A stretch of 62,000 nt of DNA from Lingula anatina (Eukaryota; Brachiopoda; Lingulata; Lingulida; Lingulidae). The notes beneath the pieces are model-generated. The model did not search any database and was not told the DNA's origin. It saw only the letters and a program-made list of their open reading frames with translations. The stretch lies in NCBI RefSeq assembly GCF_001039355.2, contig NW_019773736.1:217600-279599 (forward strand). Reading direction: 5' to 3'. Made by a program: the position numbers and the translations under genes. Shown here in pieces: positions 42,443-53,408 of this stretch. Numbering within the stretch: position 1 is the first letter of the stretch; every line of letters starts with the position of its first letter.

Positions 42443-43459
42443 TTACCGTATTTTCCCGTAAAAATCCGCCCCCTCCCAACCGTTTTCTATCACCCAGGCT
42501 AACCCCTTTATTATCATTTCACCTTTACTTAAAGCCCCGTCGCTGTTGGTATCTATTTCAGAAAAAAGAGCCGAGGAAAATGGGACGCGGAATATCTTCA
42601 GAAAATTGGCATGCTCTGTGTTGTTCAGATAGTCATCCCCATCTGCATCCACCAGATTAAAAAACTTGAGCAGCCATTCGACTTCCAAGCCTAGGTCTTG
42701 CATATCAACCGTTTTCACTCTGGTTTTAGCCTCGGTTGAAATGAAGTCATCTACTGAAATGCTTTCTAGGTTTTCGTCATTCATGAAGCGTTTCCACCAC
42801 ATTTCCCAACATTCCTGCAAGAACGCTTTGATTTTCTTTTCTTTCTCGGCGGAATTCGTTATCACTCTTACTCTTGCTGCCGTCATGTTTACGAATTCGT
42901 TTCCATCCATTTTTCCATCACCGTTTACGTCAAAATGCCCCATGAATGCTGCATATTTCATTGCCCAAATATCAAGTGACGGATTCCCATCGTTAGAAAG
43001 CTAAAATGAGAAAAAAAATGTGTCACAATTACATGCACTTGTCATGATAATTTATTTGGTAAAATTTAACGGTAGGTTTAACAACTGGATTCACATCCTA
43101 GGAATAAATCAAAACAAATAAGATTTTCCGTTTGTGTACAAACACAAATTTCGTACCTTCTTTGGTCTGTTATCATTATAAATTCTATCAAATTTTCAGA
43201 CGGCTTTCATGACACTGACATTACCATGTATCTTACAGCATTAACATCATGTGATATACAGTGTATGTACACGCATTCAAACGGGACGTCTTTTTATGTC
43301 ACAATAAAAATAACATTTGTGATGATCTATACCTTTTCGCCCCGTATAGCTAGAGTGGAAACTATATCACTCATCATCGTGGCAGAAAAACATATTGCCA
43401 ATAGACTGAAGAGCATAATGAGTGGGTGTTGTTCTCCTTCAAGCGTAATCTTTAATCGC
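42443..43459 (-). CDS. Secreted sarcoplasmic-type EF-hand calcium-binding protein 1
   Basis: Two coding exons: 43416-43333 (28 codons) and 43000-42443, joined in phase 0 and giving 213 residues. The exon carrying the ATG itself follows an acceptor at 43460, so a further 5' UTR exon probably exists upstream. The N-terminus MLFSLLAICFSA looks like a signal peptide. EF loop I (DVNGDGKMDGNE, about 52-63), loop III (DADGDDYLNNTE, 146-157) and loop IV (DTNSDGALSKGE, 178-189) have canonical ligand positions; the second site is degenerate. This pattern and the aromatic C-terminus ending FYGKIR match invertebrate sarcoplasmic calcium-binding proteins, which normally lack a signal peptide. The role is probably Ca2+ buffering in a secretory or extracellular compartment. 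The paralogue at 48335-49490 has the same structure. Confidence 0.85.
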
Positions 43460-45439
43460 CTGAAATAGTAATAATATTTTAAGTTACATATATATAAAGT
43501 CAAATACTTTCCGACCAAACGCCATATACCGTAATTTCAAATAGCACAGGTAAAATATCTAAGGGTTTCGTCCCATATTTCCCAAAAAATGACATGCGAA
43601 AAAAATATTTTCTGCTTTCCTTTTGGCTACATGCATATACCCCTTGTTTGATTCCGTCAATTCGTGTTTGAATATACATGCTATTGCGTACGCATTCGAC
43701 ATTTGGTGGACACCTGAACAGGAGGGGCATTTAATGGGTCATGTTTACTACCAGGATATGGGAAGAAAGTGCGATCTTAAAGCTATTTTTGGTTAATCGA
43801 GGAATTAATATGGTTTATTCCTTGGTATGTCTACTTAATTTGATTTACATAAGACGATAGTAAAAGTTTCTTATATCTGTCTTAGGGAATGTACACTCGC
43901 ATTATATGTCACTGTACAGCCAACTATCTGACTTGCAATGGATGCCAATCATCTCTACTGCTTAGAGTGACTGATACAAAACATGATGAATATCGTAAAN
44001 AAAAAAGCAAAAAAAAAAAAAAAAGAGTTAATGAACACAAGTTTGTTTTTCCACCATTATTAGCTTACACATGCACACTCCATTTGCAAGATATGATTTC
44101 AGGGGTAACTACAGGCATCCTCATGGCGCTCTCAGAATTCCCGTCTCTTGTTGCAGAAACATAATGGTCTGAGTGCGTGACAACCATGCATCTTTGGGTT
44201 CTCATACTAAGCTATAAAACCAACCGGGATGTGAGCAGTGCTTAGTGCAGAGCATTACCAACCTCCTGTTTAAATTTAGTGACATTTAAGCCATCTCAAC
44301 TTAAGGACATTTTCTGCCTCAACATAATCCAATGAGGAACATCAGGTTTGAGGGGTGCTTGTGTAATGTTAGTAATTGACAGCTATGAGTATTGTTAAGT
44401 CATAAATTTATTTATACATTGCATAGATATCTTCATCGGTATTTTGCTTTCAGGGCCGCATGTCACGTACGATATGGTGTATAAAATTAAAAAACAACAG
44501 CACGTAAAACGGTTTCAATGAGGATAGCAATTTAAGTGACATACCCCGAGCGTCAGGGCACTGTAAAGCTATACCTTGTCATGTGTTGGCTTAACAGTGC
44601 CCCTGAAGAATAGCACAAATGTTGAGTATCCGTCAATCAAAGGAACTGTTCTGCAGTGAATCTGCAGTTGAATGTCATTAGTCCAAAATGAAACGTAAAA
44701 CATATTTAAGTTTGCTTTATTTAATTTTATTTACTGTATTTAAGATGTTGGTTAAAAAATAAATAACATATTTTAAAAAGAAAAAGACGTTTCGTACGTT
44801 TTTGTATTTTATTACCTATCAAAAAAACACTTGCTCCTGAAGATATAAACACAATACACGTGCTTGCCGTGTGCCTAGTTTGAGACTACATTTTATGTCA
44901 ATCTTTATGTTAATCATTACAGTATATTGGTACTCAACTAAGTGGCCTTGCGCAGAATCTTCTATTAGGATAATGTGATTTGGAAGCAACTGGTCAACCT
45001 GACATAAACTGTATAATTTGTCAATAGGAACAGAATCTTTGCATAATTCATGTCAAACTGAAAGCCGCATACACACAGAAGTACTTTTTTGATGGTTGTC
45101 CACTGAACCCATTTTGAGGCCCACTGTACCCTAGACCGGTTATTGGCCATTCCTGAAACACACATCTACGCACTACATTGGGGGAAAAACGATGTACGTG
45201 TGGACAATGCATTGAATCTTGTAATGAAAATGTTATGAATGGCCCAACAGAATAGATTTAGAAAGTATCAGGATGGTGTTAATAATTTGAGAATTTTACT
45301 CAAACTCGTTCACAGCAAACGTTCGCATATCTGTCTTTGCACCATTAACGATATAATGTGAATTTTATACTAAGCAATAAATGATTCGAAATGATGATTC
45401 GAAAAAAAAAAAAATGAAAAAACTGCGTAAAAACTGAGA

Positions 45440-46950
45440 AAAAAATTAAAAAATGAATTGAATGTGTGATTAAACAAGTCAAACCAGCATTGTTAAGTAA
45501 GCCACTGCAGATGGAGTTGACGGAAATGTGCCTGGAGCCAGCAATACAACATAATAACCAAAAAAATCACCCGCACTAAATAGCAAATGAAATGAATATT
45601 CGAAATTAACATTGAATCCAACACAAAGAAAAATAAGATTGAATGAAACTTTTTTAGCTTGTCGACGTGTTCCCATTATATCGCTTCTGTTATGATTGCT
45701 GCGCCATGATGCGTCTGTGTGCTTTTACATACCCCATACAATTGGTATATTTATTTGTACATAATTTTTTCAGATTGACATCTTTTTAGGGAACATGAAC
45801 ATGTAATAACAGATTCCATATCTTATTCATTAATTCAAAAATTATAAAAAAGCGAAAAAACGAAAGTTGAAGATGTCTCCAAAAATAGTGAACAGAGGTG
45901 CTTATAACCCACAAAGACATATATTTAATTTAAGACAGTGCAGCTGGCACGTGTGTTTTTTTTTGTCCTATGCCCTCCATCCTGTATATGTACTTTAACT
46001 GTTGTCTACTGCTTTACGATACTATATGACTTACTAAATATTCAAAATGTGAATTATACATACAATACATATCAAACGCATGATAAAGGTGTGGATAACA
46101 CAAGATAGTGAAAACACTTTTTTCCTCTGAGGCCAGTATATGGAATGATCACGTAATAAGTGGAAAAAAGTAAAAAATAAATTAAGTGATAGTAAGTACG
46201 ATTAAAGCTATTTAGTAAAATATACGAGGATCTGACTCTTTTCTAAGCCGACCAAATTAAATCTTTTTATTTTAATTTTGAACTGAGGTTTTTGTTTATG
46301 ACACATTTTACATGGCTTGGAAGCTTATCCCATAGTACAGTTCTGTAACATATAAAGGATGTCATTCCAAAGGGTTTGACAGTTGGTAACTGAAATGGCA
46401 CAACACTGGACAATGTATTTATGTTTTGTTAATTTCTCAATCCCCCAAATCAATCAAATATTTTCTGCCTCTTAGCAAAACTCTGGTGACAGGAGTAATT
46501 TTGTAGTGATATCACAACATGTTTCATAATGGTAAACATATGCTCTTCATTTAACTGATCGTATTAGTGAATTAATAAAATGGAGACAGTTTTGACTACA
46601 CCCATCCATAATCTATAGCAACAGGGAAATTAAAAAAAAAATATTGATTTACCCTATGTTTGCGTCCTCCGGTTTTCTCCCGTCACAGCCAATGAACATA
46701 AAATAAGTGCAATGTTCTGCAATATATGTATGGCCGTTGAAGTGGTATCGTCACATGAGAGTCATTACCATAATAAAGGCATCATAGGCGTATCAGGTGT
46801 CTGTATGTAATCGCGGTCTGAAGTCACTCGCATAAACATTAAACAACTCCTATGTCAGTGGTGTTAGATGTAGGTATTATTCATTGTTTTTAAATCTTTT
46901 TTTCCAAATTGACTTTCGCAACACTATATGCACGTGTTAAAAGTAACATT
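45440..46950. repeat. Duplicated segment R1, partner of R2
   Basis: Matches 50260-51730 in order, from TTGAATGTGTGATTAAA through GGCATCA and GTCAGTGGTGTTAGATGTAG to CCAAATTGACTTTCGCAACA. It lies upstream of EF-hand gene 1 as R2 lies upstream of gene 2, so gene and flank duplicated together. It contains the empty site (about 45755) of the element inserted in R2. Confidence 0.85.
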
Positions 46951-47034
46951 GGCCTCAGTGAAATTGGAAGGTATGGAACCTTATTTGAAGAAAAAGTCTC
47001 TAAAAACAAAAATATTGGATTTGTTGTCGTTGTA

Positions 47035-47075
<41 letters not shown>
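47035..47075. repeat. ATT microsatellite
   Basis: About 12 units of ATT. Confidence 0.9.
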
Positions 47076-47882
47076 CTTAATGTACGCGAAACTTTCTCCT
47101 ATAATTATTAGTATAAACTCAACCGCAGTGTTTCCGCACACCCAATGCAATCTCGAGATGTGTATTTAAAATCTTAGACCTTAACACTGTAAGCAATGAA
47201 AATCATTTCATATAAATGCTCAAAAATGGAATCTTAGGTTTCACAACGATCTGTGACGTAATTATGTTCATTTGGATGTTGTCCTTATTTTTTTGGCATT
47301 AGAATGCGTGTGACTATTTTTGTCTGTTTCAACATATTTGGGGTTAATTTATTTGTACTTTTTTTTTCGATTAGGCACCTTTTAGGAATTTGACCATAAA
47401 GTCATCCGTATTTTTATTAAAACATTTAAAGTTATTAGATGACACTCGTCAGTGTTAGAATTATTTTTTCAATCAATACCTGTCTCCATGCAGGTTTAGA
47501 ATACTAAGTAAAGGACGTTCGCAGGACCTAAAATCCCAGGATATTACGCCCTAGGACATGCATTCCTAGGACAAAATGAAACCATTGTATGTTGGCTTAC
47601 AACGGAAACTGTATATTTTCTTCCATTTTTCAATAAATTTGTGTCTGGATAGTGGTCTTTTAAGATATTATATTAACATATAAGAACATTGTAACTTACA
47701 AATGCTACTAAATCATTGACAATCCTAAACCCTGCCTGAAACTATTTTATAAAATGTTTTTCTATCGTAAAAGAGAAATCATTTTTATTAAAATGCTATT
47801 TTGGTGGATAATATGAAACGTAGAAACGTGATGGAACTAGGTCATGATGATGTATTTTAAACTTTTTGAGCATTAAGAAGTT

Positions 47883-48162
47883 TTAAGATTTAAAAATGTG
47901 GATGCAATTCGGGTTCAAACCCCGACATGTCCATAGTGTCCGTTTGAAGAACACCACCTGGAATGCCGGAGGACGCGTAAACGTTTTGGTATTGCAGGTC
48001 CTCTGAACTGGCAAGTTTTTTTTTCTGTGAAAATACAATACATAGAAATAAACCACATGAAAACACAGACAAACGGAAATACACACTTACTTTGGACCAG
48101 GACAGAGTTCGGAGGACCAGCAGATTTCCTGATGTAGTCAGTATTTCCAAAGTTTTCACCAT
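47883..48162 (-). CDS. Possible small two-exon gene, function unknown
   Basis: An ATG at 48162 opens 24 codons (starting MVKTLEILTTSGN) to a good GTAAGTGTG donor near 48090. After an intron of about 70 bases, an acceptor (TTTTCACAG) near 48027 opens about 45 codons in the same phase, ending ELHPHF and a stop at 47883. The spliced product would be about 68 residues with no signal peptide or known motif. It lies about 170 bases downstream of the EF-hand gene 2 stop on the same strand and could be an alternative 3' end of that transcript. Weak. Confidence 0.25.
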
Positions 48163-48334
48163 GTTTTCTTTTTTAACAAAAAATCATGGAATGCTTGAAG
48201 CTGAGATACCTTTTCGAAAAAAATATATTGTTTTGGGGGTAAAACAAAAGACATTTGTTGCACTCTGATTACATCCGTTTTATTATTTTAATTTATTGGG
48301 GACATCTTCACCTGGGAAGTATATAGTAACATGG

Positions 48335-49490
48335 TTATAAGATTTTACCGTATAAATCTACGCCCTTCAAATTGCTACCTTTCACCCAGGAGAAATGATT
48401 TGTAATCATTTCAATTTTGCTTAAAGTACCGTTACTGTCGGTATCTATTTCAGAGAAAATATTCGAATTAAATGGAGCACGGAAAATCTTGAGAAAATTG
48501 GCATACTCTGTCTTGTTCAGAGAGTCATTTTCATCTGCATCTACCACCCGAAAGAACGTGACAATCCACTTGAATTCAATAGCCCTGTGATCATTATCTT
48601 CCAATTTCTCTCTTGTGTCACTCTCGGTTGAGATGAAGTCGTCTGCTGAAATGCTATCTAAACTTTTGTCGTTCATTAAACCCTCCCACCACTTGACCCA
48701 CACCTCCTGCAAGAACGCTTTGATTCTGTCCTCCTTCTCAGCTGACTTTGTTATTGCTCCTACTCTCGCTGCCGTCATATTTACGAATTCGTTTTCATCC
48801 ATCTTGCCATCACCGTTTACGTCCATACGTTCAATGTGTCCTCTCCATTTGTCTGCCCATATGTCACGTGGCCTATTGACATCACTAGAGACCTAAACGA
48901 GAAGAAAATAAATATAATATTTTTTTAATCAGGTAGCTGCTTATCATATGGTTGCAATTGGTTCACCCTATCAAATAACATATTTAACAAGACTATAAAC
49001 ATCAACCATCTTTTGCATTGCGTAAAGACTTATTCCATTCTAATATATTATATTTTTATTATCGTTTGAAATAACTTTCACGACAGTTCACGTAACACAG
49101 ATGTTAACATGTCTTATGACAGAAAAGGTTTGTCATAAATGCGACGCATTTTTTTACATGCCATAATGCGGGGCGGATCCAGGACCATTTGAAGGGGGTC
49201 CAAAACACCTCGGATGCGAAGCCGACCATCGCCCCCTTGGCGTGGGTTCGGGGCCTGCTCATGGACCCCGAAAATGTTTTGGTGTTTTGGAGGGCAAACG
49301 GTGATCTTTGGTACGGTTTGGAACTATGATTCAGCTAGTCAAAATTATTGTTACGCTGTATACCTTATTATCCCGTATAACCAGTGTGGAACCACTGTCA
49401 CTCATTAGCATGGCAGCTAATCCGGTTGTCAATAGACTGAAGAACATTATTGCTGGTTCCAATCCTTTTGCGGTTATAATCTTGTCAGGT
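48335..49490 (-). CDS. Secreted sarcoplasmic-type EF-hand calcium-binding protein 2
   Basis: Paralogue of the gene at 42443-43459 with identical architecture: coding exon 1 49447-49364 (28 codons, starting MFFSLLTTGLAAMLM) and exon 2 48892-48335 (558 bases, the same length as its paralogue), 213 residues. The exon with the ATG again starts 43 bases upstream at an acceptor. EF loops I (DVNGDGKMDENE), III (DADENDSLNKTE) and IV (DTDSNGTLSKIE) are kept; the second is degenerate. Loop III has Asn at a position where gene 1 has Asp, so affinities may differ. Possible AATAAA signals lie about 40-60 bases after the stop. Intron 1 contains a dispersed repeat (49160-49352). Confidence 0.85.
49160..49352. 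repeat. Dispersed repeat in intron 1 of EF-hand gene 2
   Basis: GGGGCGGATCCAGGACCATT through TTGGCGTGGGTTCGGGGCCT to TATGATTCAGCTAGTCAAAA is the reverse orientation of the repeat in 35256-35460 and 36390-36605. It ends only about 10 bases short of the exon 1 donor (49363). It is absent from the intron of gene 1. Confidence 0.75.
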
Positions 49491-50012
49491 CTGAAAGAAC
49501 ACCGAAAGGAAGACAAAACCAAAGTCTCGCGAGGGACGGGTGACAAATATAATTACCGCTCATGGTAATTGATGTAAAACTTGGTTCAACCTTCTTGACT
49601 TGTACTCATACTTGTCAGACAGTGGGCAGAGGTAGATGTACAAAGTAAAAATTAGGAAAATTGTACATAATAGTCGGAAAAGTAAAATAACACCGAAGAA
49701 GAACATAAGACGCAGACCAGAAGATATGACAAACATATATGTCATTTAACTTGACAATGAGGTTGGGATATTTAATGTATGCAAACTTTAGAGATATTCC
49801 AGACATTCCTGTCACTCAGTTAAAACATTTTGAATCACTTTGCAACCCACGATCAATTGAGTTTGAAGTATCAATGTGGTATTTGCGTTTTTTGTCGTTG
49901 GAAATAAATTGAAAAGTTTTTAGGGTAATAAGTAGATCAAAATGAACACGCTTATTTAATTCATTATCTACCGCTTCTATATAAATCAACACGTGCTTCA
50001 GTAATAACGTCG

Positions 50013-51001
50013 CACACATATTCCGTATGGTGTGTTGAAAAAGAAAAAACTGAATTGATTGTTTGATTAGAAAAAGCCAAATCAGCATTGTTAAGTAAGC
50101 CACTGCAGATGAAGTGGAGGGAAATGTGCCAGTGTATAGCAAATGAAATAAAAATTCGAAATTCACATTGTATCCAACACAAAGAATTATTGGATTGAAT
50201 GAAACTTTTTTAGATTGTAAACGTGTACCCATCAAAGCGCTTCTGTTATGCACACATATTCCGTATAGTGTGTTGAAAAGAAAAAAACTTAATTGAATGT
50301 GTGATTAAAAAAGTCAAACCAGCATTGTTAAGTAAGCCAGGGAAATGTGCCTGGAGACATCAATGCAACATACACAACCAAAAAAATCACCCACACTAAA
50401 TAGCAAATGAAATGAAAATTCGAAATTAACATTGAATCCAACACAAAGAAAAGTTGGATTGAATGAAACTTTTTTTAGCTTGTCAGCGTGTTCCCATCAA
50501 TAGCTTCTGTTATGTTTGACGCGCCATGGTGTCTGTGTGCTTTTAACTACCCCATACCATTGACATATTTATTACCTCCGCCAAGGATCAGGAACTGTTA
50601 GAAGTGGGCCAAGGAACAAATGATTAGTTTTTGGTGGTGATCCGGATCAATAATCAATCGATAATTAATAATCAAAAATCAAAAAACTAAATTATTATAG
50701 AATGAAAATTTAGGGGTAAAACGGCATTGGATGGAGACTTTGCTGCCTTGGCGGAGGTCTGCGCTCTCTGAGTGCTTTCTAGTTTGTATATCATTTTTTC
50801 TGATTGACATCTTTTTAGGGACCATGTAGTAAAGTGTCCATATCTTACTCAATTCTTCAAGAATTATGAAAACCGAGAAAACTGAAGTTAATTACATCTC
50901 CAAAGATAGTGAACAGAAGTGTTTTATAACCAACAAAGACATATATTTAATTTTACACAGTGCAGCTGGCCCGTGATGTAGTTTATTCCCATACCCTTCA
51001 T

Positions 51002-51034
<33 letters not shown>

Positions 51035-51780
51035 TTTCTCTGTTGTGCACTGCTTTCCGATAAGTTTATTTCTAAATAAATCATATCGGAAATATTTGAA
51101 TTTATATAAATGTTTAAAATGTTATGTATACATACAAACAAATATAAAACAAAATATAGATGTGGATAACAAAAGAAAATGAAAACAGTTATTTCCATTT
51201 AGGTTAGTATTTTGAAGATCACGTGACTAGCGGCAAAAAAAAAAATCTAAGAGATTATAAATTAAAGCTATTTAGTGAAATATGAAATGATGTGACTCTT
51301 AATTTCTAAATCGACCAAATGATTTTTTTCTTATTACACATAGACTCGTCATTTCAGTGATCGTGTTCGTACATGAATAAAACAGACACAGTTTTGACTA
51401 CACCTATCCATTATCTATGGCAACAGGAAAATAAAAAAAAAATTGATTACCCTATGTTTGCGTCCTCCGATTTTCTCCCGACACAGCCAATGAATACAAG
51501 TGAAATGTTGTGCAATATATGTATGGCCGTTGAAGTGGTATCGTCACATGAGGGTCATTACCATAATAAAGGCATCAGGTGTATCAGGTGTCTGTATGTA
51601 ATCGCGGTCTGAAGTCCCTCACAAAAACATTAATCAACTCCTGTGTCAGTGGTGTTAGATGTAGGCATTATTCATTGTTTTTTATCTTTTTCTCCAAATT
51701 GACTTTCGCAACACTATATACATACAAGTGTTCAATGTAACATTGGTCTCTGTGAAATTGGCAGGAAAGGAACGTTATTT
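50013..51780. repeat. Duplicated segment R2, partner of R1
   Basis: Counterpart of 45440-46950. Its first part is itself duplicated (about 50013-50245 and 50250-50510, both starting CACATATTCCGTAT). It carries a 211-base insertion at 50574-50784 that R1 lacks. Confidence 0.85.
50574..50784. mobile_element. ~211-base element with ACCTCCGCCAAGG inverted motif
   Basis: Begins ACCTCCGCCAAGG. The complement CCTTGGCGGAGGT occurs near the right end and is followed by CTGCGCTCTCTGAGTGCTTT as a 3' tail. R1 has TATTTATTTGTACATAA uninterrupted at the same place (about 45755), so this is an insertion with known ends. The paired motif and GCGCTCTCTGAGTGC tail recur as a dispersed repeat in many animal genomes (recalled, not checked). 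Confidence 0.85.
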
Positions 51781-52054
51781 GAACAAATAAATAACTCCAA
51801 TGCAAAATTTTTAGGTATATTGGATTTTTCCTTTTGATATAGCAGGAACAAACAGTTTCCATGATTCTGGATTCTAATTAGAGTGGAAAATTAAAGGTGT
51901 ATAGAAATTAAACTGTTTCAGAAACAAGTGTATAAATGACTGTCCCTTTATAACACAATATTTTCTAATGTTCTATTATTACTATTATTATTATTTTTAT
52001 TAAAAATAAGCGCAATCGTATCCTAAAAGAATTAAAATAATATCAACCTCAGCG

Positions 52055-52100
52055 GCTATACAGGTATATATATGTTATATGATGTTTGCAAATATGTTTA

Positions 52101-52164
<64 letters not shown>

Positions 52165-52301
52165 GAGAATAAAGTTGATACACTATGGAAAAGTGCTCTA
52201 CCCATGGTGACAGACCATGGGGAGCTAGTGTAGAAAGACAAGGAACAAATCAGTCTTTTCTGTCCATTTAATTAAAAATTTAAAAAGCCCTTTCTCTTAA
52301 A

Positions 52302-52378
<77 letters not shown>

Positions 52379-52450
52379 ATTTTTTTAAAGTAATATCGTA
52401 TTCAAACATATTTGCAAACATCATATAACATGTCTGTATACACCAGCACC
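52055..52450. repeat. Inverted repeat enclosing AT and CT microsatellites
   Basis: ATATGATGTTTGCAAATATG at about 52076-52096 is repeated inverted near 52406-52432, with flanking similarity (GTTTAAATAATAT and its partner). Between the arms are (AT)n at 52105-52160, (CT)n at about 52304-52341 and (TA)n at about 52342-52375. It could be a foldback element that acquired microsatellites. Confidence 0.7.
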
Positions 52451-53408
52451 ACTGGAAAAAATGCAATTAATTTAGTCAGCTGGTGTAATGTTTGGGCACC
52501 AATCCAAGATGATTATGGCCGTCCCACATATGAAACACATACCTTTTGGTTAGCAATTATTTATAATTATTTATTTGCGAAGTCATGTTGCACAATTGAA
52601 GTCACGGTATGTTTGTGAAAGGTACGTAACAACACGGTACATGTAGAGAAGGAGAGAATGCACACTAAAATATGATATTGCTGTTTTAGAGTTTACTTTT
52701 ATAAGGAAGAAATAAGTATATTTCCTAAAATACTCAGTATATCAGTCTTTTTTCCGGTTTTGCTAAGACTAAAAATTCACTAAGCGATTTAACCACTAAC
52801 GTACATCACAAGCCAACATTACATGAGTTATACATGATAATAAATCAATATAAAACGATAAATGATTAACATATATGTTAATGTTCTTTTTTTCCTTTTT
52901 CAGATACTTGGTTATTTGAATGTCCCTGAATTTTTGCTGTATTCCCATCTACCCTGTAATTCTCTAAGATTGTAGAAAATTTTCAACCAAGTGATAGCAT
53001 CGACTCTCATAATATTTGGAAGGAATTAAGACCTACACAAGAACTTGAAGAAGCATCTTTAAATTAGTTAATGAATTACCCAACTACTTTCATTGAGTAG
53101 CGGAGACATTGCTCAGTATATAACCACACAGATTGTGTTACAAAAGTTATCACTAAGCCATTCCCCTGCGAAAATGTGTCTCGTGTTACGTTTACTTACG
53201 GTTCTAAATCTCTTTCCAGATCATTTGGTGTATTTTTTACAGTTCTAATTTTGTTCTGTAATGAATGTAACAATTTGAAAACTGTTTTTGGGAAGTACTC
53301 CTTCAGAATGTCCCAGATTAAGAACATTTTTCGTTAAAAGAGAAAAACATTATGTTCTAGGACAGATTGAGAACCATAAGTGAGCTACTGAAAAAGTGCA
53401 CTCAGTCT

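Larger units (their letters stand above)
43461..48334. other. Region between the two EF-hand genes
   Basis: AT-rich DNA with a single N at 44000 beside a poly-A run, the R1 duplicated segment (45440-46950), an ATT microsatellite (about 47035-47075) and a possible small two-exon gene at 47883-48162. I recognise no other gene. Confidence 0.5.
49491..53408. other. Region between EF-hand gene 2 and the lectin gene
   Basis: Holds segment R2 with its inserted element, AT microsatellites (51005-51032, 52105-52160), and an inverted repeat at 52055-52450. The ORFs in R2 (for example 51373-51612) are not conserved as frames in R1. I see no gene. Confidence 0.5.

Noticed and set aside
47909-47925. Perfect tRNA-like T arm (TCGGG, TTCAAAC loop, CCCGA)
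   Set aside because: No matching D arm, anticodon arm or acceptor stem could be placed upstream, so it is not a tRNA gene; it lies inside the possible small ORF.
51373-51612. 79-codon ORF with Cys residues resembling a small zinc-finger piece
   Set aside because: It lies in duplicated segment R2 and the frame is not kept in R1.
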